A DNA stretch of 64,000 bases from Gonium pectorale. Lineage: Eukaryota; Chlorophyta; Chlorophyceae; Chlamydomonadales; Volvocaceae. The notes under the pieces are model-generated. The model ran no database searches. It had not been told where the DNA came from and saw only the letters and a list, made by a program, of their open reading frames with translations. Each line of letters opens with the position of its first letter. Within the stretch, counting starts at the first letter, position 1. The stretch lies in assembly GCA_001584585.1 (NCBI GenBank), contig LSYV01000019.1, positions 573,199 to 637,198 of the forward strand, given 5' to 3'. Of this stretch, positions 1-12,300 are shown piece by piece. The position numbers and the translations under genes were made by a program.

Positions 1-329
1 ACAAATGACTACGTAGTATGTTACAAGCTGCGCAATTTGCACCGTTACCAAAAAAGGCGCATGCTGAAGCAGCACGGCCATCCCAGCACCGGCTGCCTCG
101 CTCCGTGTAGTTCGGGGCGAGACATCATATAGCGATATAGGACCGCTGGCACATACATATTGCGCATGTTTCCCGCGCCAAGCCATGCCACGCCACCTAA
201 CAGGGGTCCCACCCGCCCCTCGCGCCCACACTCCTCGCCCACTACACCCCTCGCGGTCATTCCGCTCCTACTGTGCTGTCGCGCCCTTGGCGCGGCCCCG
301 CCCGCCCGCCCTCCCGCCCTCCCGCCCAG

Positions 330-3300
330 TGACGACATGCAGCGGCTGCTGGTGGTGGCGGCGTGCCGCATGCAGCTGCTCCTGGCGGCGGGGTCGGACG
401 TGACGGGCGCCGCTGTGCCGAGCGTGGTGCTGCAGAGCAGGTGCGCCGTCAGCAGTGCATGGTAACCGGGCGGGCAGGTTGCTCATGCACAAACCTGCTT
501 GGCGCGCTGCTGATGCTTACTCAACAGCGAAGTCCCTCGTCCCGTATGCCCGGCTTCCCTTGGTGAGTAAGGCGGTGCTGCATGCAGCAGCCCCAGCGAC
601 CGGTCCACCTGGAGGTGGCGGGATGTGCGCAATCTGGCTTGCAGAGCGCCATGATCAGCTTTCCCGGCCCCCCTCGAGTGCCGGCTGCGGCAGTGCGCGG
701 TGCCCAGCGTCCTACCGTGTTCGTTATCACATGCACATGGTCTCATCCTTTCCCGGCGTATTGTGTGACTGACAGACTGGCCGCTCGCTCCGCTGCCGAC
801 GCGTCCTGCCCCCAACGACCAAACTGACAGGTCGGAGTTCAAGACGAGCATCGAGTCGCTGCTGTCAGCGCTCCGCCAAATCGAGACCGCCATGGCCGAC
901 GCGAACACCGCCGCGGCGGAGCACCTGCAGCTGCTGCAGCGGTACTTCTACAGGCGCGTTGGCGGAACGGGCGGGTAGCTACATACATACATTGGTACGG
1001 CAAGATTGCTGTACGGCTGTACATCATTGACGAAGACATTTGTCCGTGCATGGTGGATAGCAGAGCCTGTTCTAATGTATGCCACGTGCACGGTAAGGCC
1101 GGCTGGTGGACGTGCATGCATGCTGATGGATGGATGAGTGGACGGTGCGAGGAGCGGCGGCCTTCAGCCAGGGATACCAGAGAGGCTGTCACCAGCAGCC
1201 AGGTCCACCAACGGACCTCAATCAACGGCCGTGCAGTGCCGTTAGTCATTCGCTACGCACGGCGCCGTGCATCCCAGTCCGTCCTGCCACTACCAGCAGC
1301 AGCGGAAGCTGCGTGCTCGACTATTGCAACTAACCCGTCGTCATCTGCAGCAGCAGTTTGTCACCCTGGTGTCCACCGTACGGGCTCCACGACACCAGGA
1401 GAAATCATACCTCTGATCTGCTAGTCACGGCAGCTTAATTTGTATCATGGGCGGGGTCCACGGCAGATCGCATACGAAAGATGGGAATCAGGAAACCGCG
1501 TAATTTTCACCCGCCTGAAGTGTCTGGGTTGTTCGTGAGGCACGCATCCTGGGGCACCTTACTACGTGCCCGCGTATTTCCCCTGACCCTAGACTGCCTT
1601 TCATTTCAAAACATGCATAACTCTCTCCAGTAACAAACTAGGAAATGGCCGCAAAACCGGGCGGATTTGAGTCTCCTATTCAAGATAACAAGGCTGCCCG
1701 CCCGCCCGCCATCCCCACGCACGCACGCACGCAGGAGCGCGGACGACCCCATTACCTGGGCGGCGCTGCAACCCACCCTCCACGGCGCCCGGATGGCGGC
1801 GGGAGATGCCAACCTGGGCGACAGGCTGGACGCGGTCGCGGCCGCAAGCCGCAAGGTGCGGAGCCGGCGCCAGTAGTGCCAGTGCGTGTGTGCCGGCGCC
1901 AATGCGTGTGCCTGCGGCGTAAGTGTGCGTGCCGGCGGCAGTATGCATGTGGGCAGCCGCGCGCTGATGACCAGCAGGCTCCGCCGGGGCCGTATCATTT
2001 ATCAACAAGTTGTGTGTTGGACCCCCAGCTAGCCCTGTGGGCTCGTACGTGCGCGGGCTTGGTTGGCGCGCGTGGGGCGCGCAAGTATCTGCTTGTACCA
2101 CCCTAAGATGGGATGGAGGGCGCTAGCTACCTCCGGGTGCGCCTCTAACGCATCCAGGCTGGGAGCCTCGTTGCTGGAGGAGCGAGGGCGCGCAGAGCAC
2201 TGTCACCTGTGACCAGAGAAGCCTGGGAGCGAGGTAGATAGCCTTCGACTCCCTGGAAGCCAGCCAACACCCAGCCAGTAGGCGCCCTCACGGCGACGGT
2301 AACTAGGCATTTGATTGTGCGTAAACTAACGCCGACTGGCTACGCAGCCGGGCTCCGGCTCCGTCAAACGTGGTCCGCCCTGCCCCACGCATTCATTCCG
2401 TCCCGCAGAGTAGCCTGGTCGGGGAGGTGCTAGCACGCGAGAGCCGGAGCGCGGTGCTGATGCTGGCGGACACGGACCTGCAGGGACAGCAGGTGCGTGT
2501 GCGAGACCGGGCGAGCCGTCCTAGCGTCCGTGGCCCGCCCGCCCGGCTGCTAGCTGCGCCTCAATGCTGTCCACCGAACGACAGGCTTGCCAACCGCTGC
2601 TGCGGCGCGCCGGCCCGCCTGCGCTACTGCTGTCCACCCACCCGGTCGCCTGGACACCTCCTCACCCGCACCTGCACCCGCCCGCCCAACACCCGCAGGC
2701 CAACCTGCTCCTTGCACGGCAGCTCCGCGCTCCCGCCATCTCGGAGGCCCTTCTGGTGTCTTCCTCGGGCCTGCTGGTGCTGCCGCCCGGCAAGTCGCTG
2801 CCCGACGAGCGGCGGTCCAGCTCCTTCTCCATCATGGACGAGTGGACCGCCGGTAGCCTGACCCTCATCATCAACGCGCAGCCGTCATCGCCGGCTGCCG
2901 CAATCACCGCTCCCACGGTGCGCTTGCTCGCAAGCTGCTGCTACTTGCCCGCGGATCCACTCGTCGCGCTTCCTCAGCCGATCTTTGCGATCACTCTGCC
3001 AGTCTGCCTGCGCCATTACAGCGCGCGCGAGATTAACTAGCGACAGATGCGCTGTGCACAACGCGCCAGCGTGCGCCGCAACTACCCTACCCGTGGGCAG
3101 ATACTTATGTGGGCATGCTAGCTAGCTATGTGAGCCCCGGTGCGTCCGCACTGCGAGCGAGGCACGTTGGCGACGGCGCTGCGTTTGCGTGCTCCCCAGT
3201 GCACCGCCGCACTGACCACCACGACGCCTCCATCCACCATGTCTGCATCCTTCTGCATACATGGCTCCATCCGCTCCCCTGCCCGCCCCGTCTATATGTT

Positions 3301-6300
3301 TCCGCATCGGCCGCTGCGCCCTCGACCCCGCACGCACCCTCGAACCCAAGGTCACCGCCGGCACCTCCACCACCGGCACCGGCACCACCACCACCACCTA
3401 CGTGCACCTGATCAGTGTGCGGCTGGGAGTGGAACAGCCAGCCGTCGGCGCTGGCAGTAGCAGCGGCGCCAGCGCCAGCGCCAGCGTTGGCGCTCCCGTG
3501 TTTGTGCTGCGCGCCGTGCCCGCAGCCGGGCGGACGGCGGCTCCGCTGGCGCGGCACTCGATCCGGGACGAGGACGCCAGGGAGTACGTGGGGCACTACC
3601 TGGTGCACAAGCCGTCAGGTGTGTCAGGAGTTCCAGCGGGCGAACGGCGTCTTATGTGTGCGCGTTTGATATGCGGGTTGCGGTTGGTGCCGCGCGCGAT
3701 ACATCTCGTTGCGACCGGTATGAATGAGAAGACGTACCTGTTGTCAATTCCTTTCTTTTACTGGATTGGGTTGACATGAATGGATTGCGAGCCCTCATCA
3801 CATACGGCCAGCGGCTGCGTGTGCCTGTACGACCGATCGATGTGCATGTGCCGTGCATGTGTACGGCCAACATCGCGTCTATGGGCATAAGCGATTGACA
3901 GATATGCTGCCAGCCACGCCACCCGTCAGCTAGTGATGTGGCGGTGTGCTGATGGATTGCTCCCGTCCACAGCTCGCTCATCTCCCTCCGTATGTTGGCG
4001 TGTGCGCAGGCTTGGTCCTGCTCCCCGCGGGAGACCGGGTGCTCATGCAGGGACCCACCCTCGAGCAGATCCTCGTCTCGCGGGCCACCTCGGGACAAGG
4101 GTGGGCGCCGCCGCGATCAATGCGTTGAAACCTGCCGTCACAGAAGGGCAGATGATTGTACGGTATCTGCATGTCCGTGAATGCTCCTTGATCTGGGAGC
4201 CGTCCTCACGTACGGCGATACCTGCCTGTGTTTGGGAGACGCCTCTCATGTATGGCTACCGCTCCGATAAACCCGTACATGTACAACCGAGTTTCCACCA
4301 GCCAACTGACCTACCCTTACCAGCAACCAAAATTGATTCCGTGCTATGTTACGCTCCATAAACGCAATTGATCGCCCGCCGAGTCCCTCACCGCGCCCTC
4401 ATGTGCCCCTCGTGCCCCTGCCGCGCGCGATCGATGACCTTCTTTCGCCCCGCCCTGCCCTGCCTATATGCCCGTCATGCTCGCTATAACGTGCTGCTCC
4501 CGATCCCGCTCCTGCTCCTGCTGATCCTCGCTCCTCGCAGCAAGATCAGCGCGCTCACCGACAAGCTGCGCAGCGTGGGCTCTGACATGGTGCTGGGCAG
4601 CGGCTGGGACACCGACGGCGACGGCCTGGTGTCCGTGGACGAGCTGTGGGGCTTCCTGGCCGACACCGCCCAGGTGGACGAGATGGGGCAGCGCGTATGG
4701 GACGCGTGGCGGCAGGCCATGTACGACGGTGAGTGCGAGAGAGAGCATAGGTGGCCCGGAAGGGCCTCAAGTAAGCCGGCAGGCGGCCTTGTGCCTGCAG
4801 GCTAGTCATGCGCGCTTCTTCATCTAACGGTAATACTAGTAACAAGCGGTCTACGTGCGCATCCTTAGCCGGCAAAGGCCCCTACCCGCCGTATGCTTTT
4901 AACGAGCGCCGCCCGCCCGCCCACCCGTGCGTATACCGTGTGCGATGGACTGCATGCGGGCAGGCGTGTGGGCCAAGCGCCTGGCCGCCACCTGGGGGGG
5001 CCTGCTCGACGGCCATGTCTTTCCCGAGGATGTGGCCTACGGCGCGGTGGAGGCGGCGGCGGCGCTGCTCCAGCTCAGCGTTGGCAGGACGGAGGGGCTG
5101 ACGCACAGGTGAGCACGTTGCAGTCAAGGATCGTTGTATGTAGCTATACCTCAACAGCGGTCAACACAGTAGTACATAGCTGCCCCGCGCCAGATGGATG
5201 TGCAGCCAAGCGATGCCCGGGTAGGTATGGGTATAGGCAGGGGACGGACGGCAGAGCTGGCTGGCAGGATGGAGCCCGGCCAAGCCTTCATGGTCCTGCA
5301 TTGTCTGGCTGCTCAGGTCCTGCTGAGTAATAACAGCCGACTCAGCTGCAAGCAAAGGACAGTCTGCATGTGGGCGCACGTGCGCCGCAACGCCGTGGCT
5401 CCTGACGATGCCCGATGCCTGCTATGCGTCCGCACTCTCGCGGCAGCCAACTCACCGTCGCCAGCAGAGACCCGAAAGATAGAGCGGGCACCTGCTGTCC
5501 AGCGCCCCTCCATCCATCGATCGCCAAATAAGCCGCATGCAGCCGTACGTGCGTTCGCATCCATCCTGCTGCCATGTACCTGCCTCTGCCGCACGCGCGC
5601 ACACCGATGCCTGCTGTCGTCATCCACCTCCCTGCTGTGCATGTTCGCCTTCACATGCCGTACGTGCCCTATGTATGCGCCGTACTGCTCCGCAGCTTCT
5701 GGGGGTACCACATGTGGGACGCGGATGCTGACGGTCGTGTCAGCCAGGCGGACGTGCTGCGCACCATCGGCTCCATGGGGCTGCTGCGGCCCGACGGCGC
5801 CAAGCTGGTCACCGCGTACTACAGCGAGTATAGGTGCGCCCCTCTATGCCATGCGTGTGTACTTCTGGGCAAGCAAGGCTCCCGCTGGCAGCATACCCGC
5901 ATGCTAGATTTTTTATGTGTATTTGAGGATTGCCAAGATGAGCTGCAGGTGGTCTCATGTAGCTGGGGCACGTACGGCTGCCACATGTGTGCGTGTGCGG
6001 GACCAAGCTAACGTAAACGTCGGGCCCAGGCGCGCGTGCGTGGGGCAGGCGTGTGGCTCGTGCGTCCGAGCGTGGGCGCGTTGTCTCCCACGCACGGTAA
6101 CCGCACGGACACTACCTATGCGGCACGGGCGCGCAGGGGACGGGTCCGGTAGGCTTACTTGGGCCCACATAGAAGCGCGAACTTTAGCGTTGCTTGGCAC
6201 GTTTGTGGTGCGAAAGGGCCGACCCGACGGGAGTCAGAATTGCACACGACAAACGCCAGGAAATAAAGCGCGCCGTACCCCTCGTACGGCAAGCGATGTA

Positions 6301-9300
6301 CGACGGTCTGTGCTCAAGATTGCAAGGACGCAGGCCGGTCCCACGTAGCAAAGCCACCACGTAGCCATGTTGCTAACCCCTGCATATAGACCGCATTTGC
6401 GCGCAGGGCGTGTGTGTTTGGGCATTCGAGAACATTTTAGTTTACGCCCGAGCACCTTGCTTGCTGCTGTAGCTATCTAGTGCGCCCTGCGTGCTTGGCT
6501 CACGGGACTTGTCTGTGCGATACCGCCCTCGCGAACCTGCATGCCCAACCTTCGTGCCCCACATGCATGCAGCGCGAGCAAGGCCGCCGCCAACGCCTCC
6601 TCCGGCACCTCCCCGCCCGGAAACGGGGCCGCCGCCGGCCACCGACATCGCCTCTTGCAGCGATCTGGCAGCAGCAGCCGGCAGCAGCAGCAGCGACTGC
6701 TTCAGTCCGTTTGCTCTGGCGCCTACACCCCTACTGGCCAAGCTGGGGTGCCGCCACCTAACTCCAACCCTCTCAGCCCCAGCCCCAGCCCCATTCGCCC
6801 CAGCCCCAGCCCCAGCCCCCCACCCCCAAGTCCCCGGCCTCCCGGCGCCCCCCGAAACCCCCGGCCCCCGGGCCCCAATCGACCCGATCCCCCTAGCCCC
6901 AGCCCACCCAGCCCCAGCCCACCCAGCCCAAACCCACCCAGCCCTAAACCACCCAGCCCCAAACCACCCAGCGCATCCTCCGGCCCCTCGCCAACCATCG
7001 CGCCGTCGTCAATTGGCGGCGGGGGCTCCGTCGGCAGCAATGTCGGCAGCAGCGGCAGCAGCGGCCTCAACATCGCCATGAGCAAAGGCGGCATGCCCTG
7101 GAGTAGCGCTGTGAGGAATGTTGCGAGGCTTTTAGAGTCGCACCTCGACTCTGACGAGTGGGTGGCGTCCTCGGTGCAGCAGCCACTGCAGGATGAGGCG
7201 CGGTTTAGCACGACCTCCATGATGCAGGTGCGTTTACGGGGCTGGTCTATCTGTGTCGTAAGAAGTAGGTGGTTTACGAGGAGCCGCCGCACGCGCTACC
7301 TAACCGTATGTGGTAGATGTGCTAGCTTCTAGCTAGCTAGGCCCGAGCTTCTTAGCTGCAGCGCACACTGTGCGTGCTTAACTAGGGCGAGGATGGAGCT
7401 AGCTCATACCCAAACCCGTCGTACGCGTTTGTGTTTGCAGGTCGCCGGCACGGCCATGGACTCTGGCGGCGTGATGGCGGCCTGCGCCAAGGCGGCAAAG
7501 TCCGCGGTGCGGAGCGGATGGACCGGATTGGCTACTGGCGCCGTCAGGTGCGCTGCCGAGGCAGCGGACGAGTTCATCCCGGGTCCAGTGGGCGACGTAA
7601 TCGGCTTCGTGGGCAAGACCGTCGCCGTGGCCGTCGATGTCATGACCGCGCCTGCAAGGGTCATGACGACCGCTGTGGTAGGAGTGGCAAAGGCCGTCGG
7701 CTCCGCAATCTGGAGCGGTATCACAGCCTGGTTCGACAGGCGCCGGAGCACTCTCACCTTGACGGAGGCAGACGTCCTGGCAGCAGACTGCGAGCTGCTG
7801 CGTGGACTCTTCGTCACGGATGGTGACAAGGGCGGCGGCGGCAGCAACGGCGGCGGCAGCAAGCTGCTGGATTGGGTGTTGGAGGACGCGAGTGGCAGCT
7901 TCGACTCCACGGGAGGAGGTGCGCGCGTACGTGTATGTGTGCTCTCCCATAGCGCTATGTGGGCGGCGGCGGGTGCGTGTATACGCGGGTATGGGTTTTC
8001 CTGTACCGCTGTACGGGACGGACAGGCAACTTGCTTGCGCTGCCGTAAGCGGCATTATTGACACCGCCGCCGGTAGGGTCCCATGCATGCATGCATGCAC
8101 GGATGCACTGCTGGGCGGGGTTACGATCAAGGAACATGACGGCGTCCGGCAACAAGCTGGCAGGTTACGGAGTGCACGCACGGATGGAACCCAGCATGCA
8201 GTGTGCCCGCCGCCGGGCAGGCATGCGTGCACTGCTGCCTGCTGGCGGGTCACCATGTACCGCCACCAGCAAGCGTGCACTCGCATTTATGCTCTTGCGT
8301 GCGAGATGGGGTGCGCGGATGGGCTGTTCGTGTGTGTGTGTGTGTATATGTGTATGAGTGCGCTTGTGTGTGTGCGTGTGTTAGATATGATCTAGAAGAT
8401 CGATGTGTGTGCGTGTGCGTGTGTGTATTGTGGGTGCGTGTGTGTATGTGTGTTGGGTGGGCCTGTCACAGCAAAAGTGGGCCCCACCAGCAAATACGAG
8501 GTGTATATAGAGGAGCGAGAGAAATTTGCGAAGAAAGAGGGAGCATATACAGATAGATCCCGCAAGCAACGTGGAGTCAGGGGCGTTACCCACTTAAGGT
8601 CCCGCCGACGATGGCATAACGAATCAGAAGGCAGCAACAGGGCGGAGCGAGGCGCCTGCGAGCGTGAGCGCCCTGAATAGTCTAATCCCAGCCTTGATGT
8701 CTTCACCCCTGGCTCACGTCATACTGCATGCCATCGCGTCTCGCGCAGGTCTGCTCGGTGCAATCTTCGACCCCGAAGACTCCAACAGGTATCAACCTGC
8801 GCCTCCGGCGGGCTAGCTGCAGGCGCCCGGCGCCCGGCCCTTGCTTCTGGCGCCGCTGCCAGTGCCTTTGATTAATCGGGGCCCGTTGATCAGGGATGAA
8901 CCGACAAGGCGCTGGCTGGGCTTTACCAGATGTGCTAGCTGCAGCTCGAGCGGGTGCACATTTACTCTATGAACGCGCTCGTCAGGTGGCCAGCCATGTA
9001 TGCGCTCTGATGTTGTCCTGATGCATGTCCATTCAAGCGTATTCCTTCCGTACCTGGTGGCGTGGATCTGCCGTGTATGTGTCACGCCGTACGGCTGCTG
9101 TCACGTATACACTGCCTAACTAATAATGCTCCTGCCTCCCTTCCCCGGCGCCCGCCACAAATGCATACACACCGCACAGCTACGACGGGGCGGGCTTCTT
9201 TGACTCCCTCTTCGGCTCCGTCTTCGACGATTACAACAGTGACTACAGCGGCGATTATGCCGATTACGGGGGCAGCCTGGACTCCCTGCTGGTAAGCCAC

Positions 9301-12300
9301 CCTCAGGATGAGGGTACGGTACGGCCAAGTTTCCCGAACGCCCTGACAGACAGACAGGCCAAAAGCACCGCACACACACACACGCGCGCGCACCCTTGGT
9401 AGCGTGTCTAGTCCGCGCGAGTGACTTGGCCCCTCAATCGGCCACCCCAGATCGCCCGTGCTTCGTCATCGCGTGCGAGCGAGCGCATGCTCGCTTGCCC
9501 ACGCGTCTCGCTCATCAACCCGCCCACGTACATACATACGCACGCAGGCGCGTGCGTGAATGCAGCTGCGCCGCAATGATGTGCCCCAAACCAAACCGCC
9601 GCACGCGTGCGCGCTTGCAGGGCTTCTTGAGAAGAAGTGGCGACTACGACTACGACTACGACTACGAAGACTTTTTCAACCAGTGCGTGTGGGAACGAAC
9701 TCGGGGGGGGCGGGCGGGCCGCCGCCTGGGGTATGCGCGCCTGCCTCCCTGCCTTGCCTGCAGAGCGTGGCGGACGGCCTAGGGTCCGTGGTCTGCATAG
9801 CTGGGTTGCGTGGATCTGCGCCTCACAAGGAGGGATGCTCCCTCCGCCCTGGGATTGTTAGGCAACTGAAGCATGGTTGCCATCAGTGGAGGGCCAGGGG
9901 CTGGGTTGCGTGGACCGGCTGCCCAGGAACGAATCCAGCCAGCAGCACGTAAGCGCAGGGCCGCCTGCTGTTCGATGCGCGATCGCGGCGCGCGCCGCCC
10001 TACCACCGCCTGCAGGCGGTTCCCAACTGGCAGGCAGGCGGGCAGGCATGGCGACTAACCTACCCGTGTGCCCATACATACGTTGGGTGCAGGTTCGACT
10101 ATGGCGACTACGACTACTACTCTGGCGACTATGACTATGACTACTCTTATGCTCTCGGTACGAAGACGAGGGAAGGCAGGGGACTCGGATCAAGAGCAAT
10201 GTATTGTACGCTGTATTGTACGCTGTGCTGGATGGGCATGGCGTGTATGACGGCACCAGGCGGGGCATCCACGAATCATGTGCATGGACGCGACGCCCGT
10301 CCTGCTGGCCTCACTCCGGACCCCAACCGCCCACCCTGCGCGCACGCGGGGGCCGCCGCCGGCGTACCCAGATTACGACTCGTGGCTCGGCTCTGACGAA
10401 GTCGACGAATTTTTGGACGACCTTTATGGCGACCTCATCGACGATCCCCAGACCAAGTCCGACGTGGAAGACAGTGAGTCCATGGTTAATGGGGATATGC
10501 TGCTGGGCGGCGCATCCTGCGGTGCGGGTGTATGTATCAGTGGAGTCGTCAAACAACTGGTTTTGCACGCTGGTGACATGCCGCTCCGGCCTTCCGGCCC
10601 ATCCGCGCCGCTGCTGCATGCGCATCTACAGCCTACCATCCCTTTCTTATCGGTGTCGACCTCGCTCTCAAGGCGCCGCTGCATTCTGGGCGACCGCTTC
10701 TATCTGTGGTCGCAGGCTTTGAGGAGAAAGAAGACGACACCGACGACAGCCGACACCGACGGCGGCGTGCCGCTGCCGTCGACGGTGCCGCCACGACGGT
10801 GTCGTCAGCAGCGCAGCAGCACAAGGACGATGGGATCGCCGCCGTTGCAGCCGACACCCTGAGCGCTGCTGCCGCCGCCATTGGGATGCCTGATGGCGGC
10901 GCTGACGCGGATGAGACGGCTGCGGCTGCTACCACGGGGCCGCAAGCTGGAGGCGGTGACAGCAACCCACAGCAGGCGGCGGGGCGTTCGCCGGGCGGGT
11001 GTACGCCGGGGCGAATCCTCCAGTTGGGCCCCACTGAGGCCAGGACCTGCCTGCGCCGCATGCTGGGAGCTGCCGTGGCGAGGGAGGGCAGCGGCGGGCA
11101 GCGGCGCGACCGGCAGCGGCGTGCCGAGGAGCGCAGCCAGCCCACGTCGGTGGCGGCAGCCGATGGCGGCAGTGGCAGCGGTGCTCAGCAGAGACCGTCG
11201 CGCGGGGAGGAGGAGGCGGACGCCGTGCTGCTTGGTGATGCTGCTGGCGGTGACATCACTCGGTTCCGTCGGGGCGTGTTCAAGACGCTTGCTCTGTTGG
11301 CACAACAGTGCGTCGAGGCCGCGGGGCGTGGCGACGACCGCGAAACCCTCGGAACCTCACTGTCACAAGAGGAACCCGACACGGGCAAGGCCGGGTCCAG
11401 GCCTATGACCGGGGCTGGTACGGACGCCGGGGATCATCAGGGCCCCGCCGCTACCGGTGGTGGCGGCGGCGGGGAGCGCGTCGAGCTGTGTGACATGGTG
11501 CGCGCCGACCTGAGGACCCTCCTACGGCGCTCGGGGGACGCGGCTGTGGACGCCCTGGCGGCTGTGCTGCCGCCGGGGCCGGGCCTGGGGCAGCAGCAAT
11601 CAGGGGCACGGCAGCTAGGCGGCTCTAACAGGCAGGTGCCAGCGGAGGCGGAGATGACGGGAGAGGCGGAGATTAAGGGCTCCCAACAGCAGCTCAAGCA
11701 AATGCTTGCCTGGGTCGTCGCGGAGGGAGATGCTACCTCGGCCACATTGTCCGATGCGCCCGCCGATGCCGCCGCCGCCGACTCCTCCAGCAGTGCCGAA
11801 GGCGCGGCAGGCGTGGCGCAGGAAACCGCGGAGGCGGCCGTCCGCTCGCCGCCGCTGGCACTTGCGCAGCGGCCCAACCGGGAGGAGCGGCGGCGGCGAC
11901 GGCTAGCGGCGGCGGCGAGCAGCGTCGAGGCGACGGCTGCATCGGGCTCCCTGCTGCAGTCGCAGATTGAGTTGTACGATGAGGTGCTGAGCGACCTGCA
12001 CCGCGTTGCGCAGGTGAGTGTGCTGAAGCGTGGATCGGGGCAGATAGGGGCTTAGCGGATGGATCACTACTGGTCACGGTTTACCCGGTTGAAGAGCGGT
12101 GCCGACGAGCAGGGTAATGGATTTGTAGGGTCTGCCAACAGATTCTCCCATCCTCTCTCCATACCCCTCTCATCTGAGACCACTACAATTGAACTTCATT
12201 CCCAGTGATTCAAGCCCGTAACCCACACACGGTGTCTCACGCAGCCCGCCCACCCACCCATCTCTGCCCTCCGTCCATACCTCGGCTCACACTCTCACAG

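Noticed and set aside
6491..7081. alternative Pro/Ala-rich frame over the SP-rod exon
   Set aside because: It has a plausible acceptor at 6661, but its downstream end does not connect in phase to the exon at 7441. The SP-type frame does.
7399..8286. 295-codon open frame on the - strand
   Set aside because: Antisense to the Ala/Val-rich exon of the giant gene and running into its intron microsatellites; no domain or exon partners.
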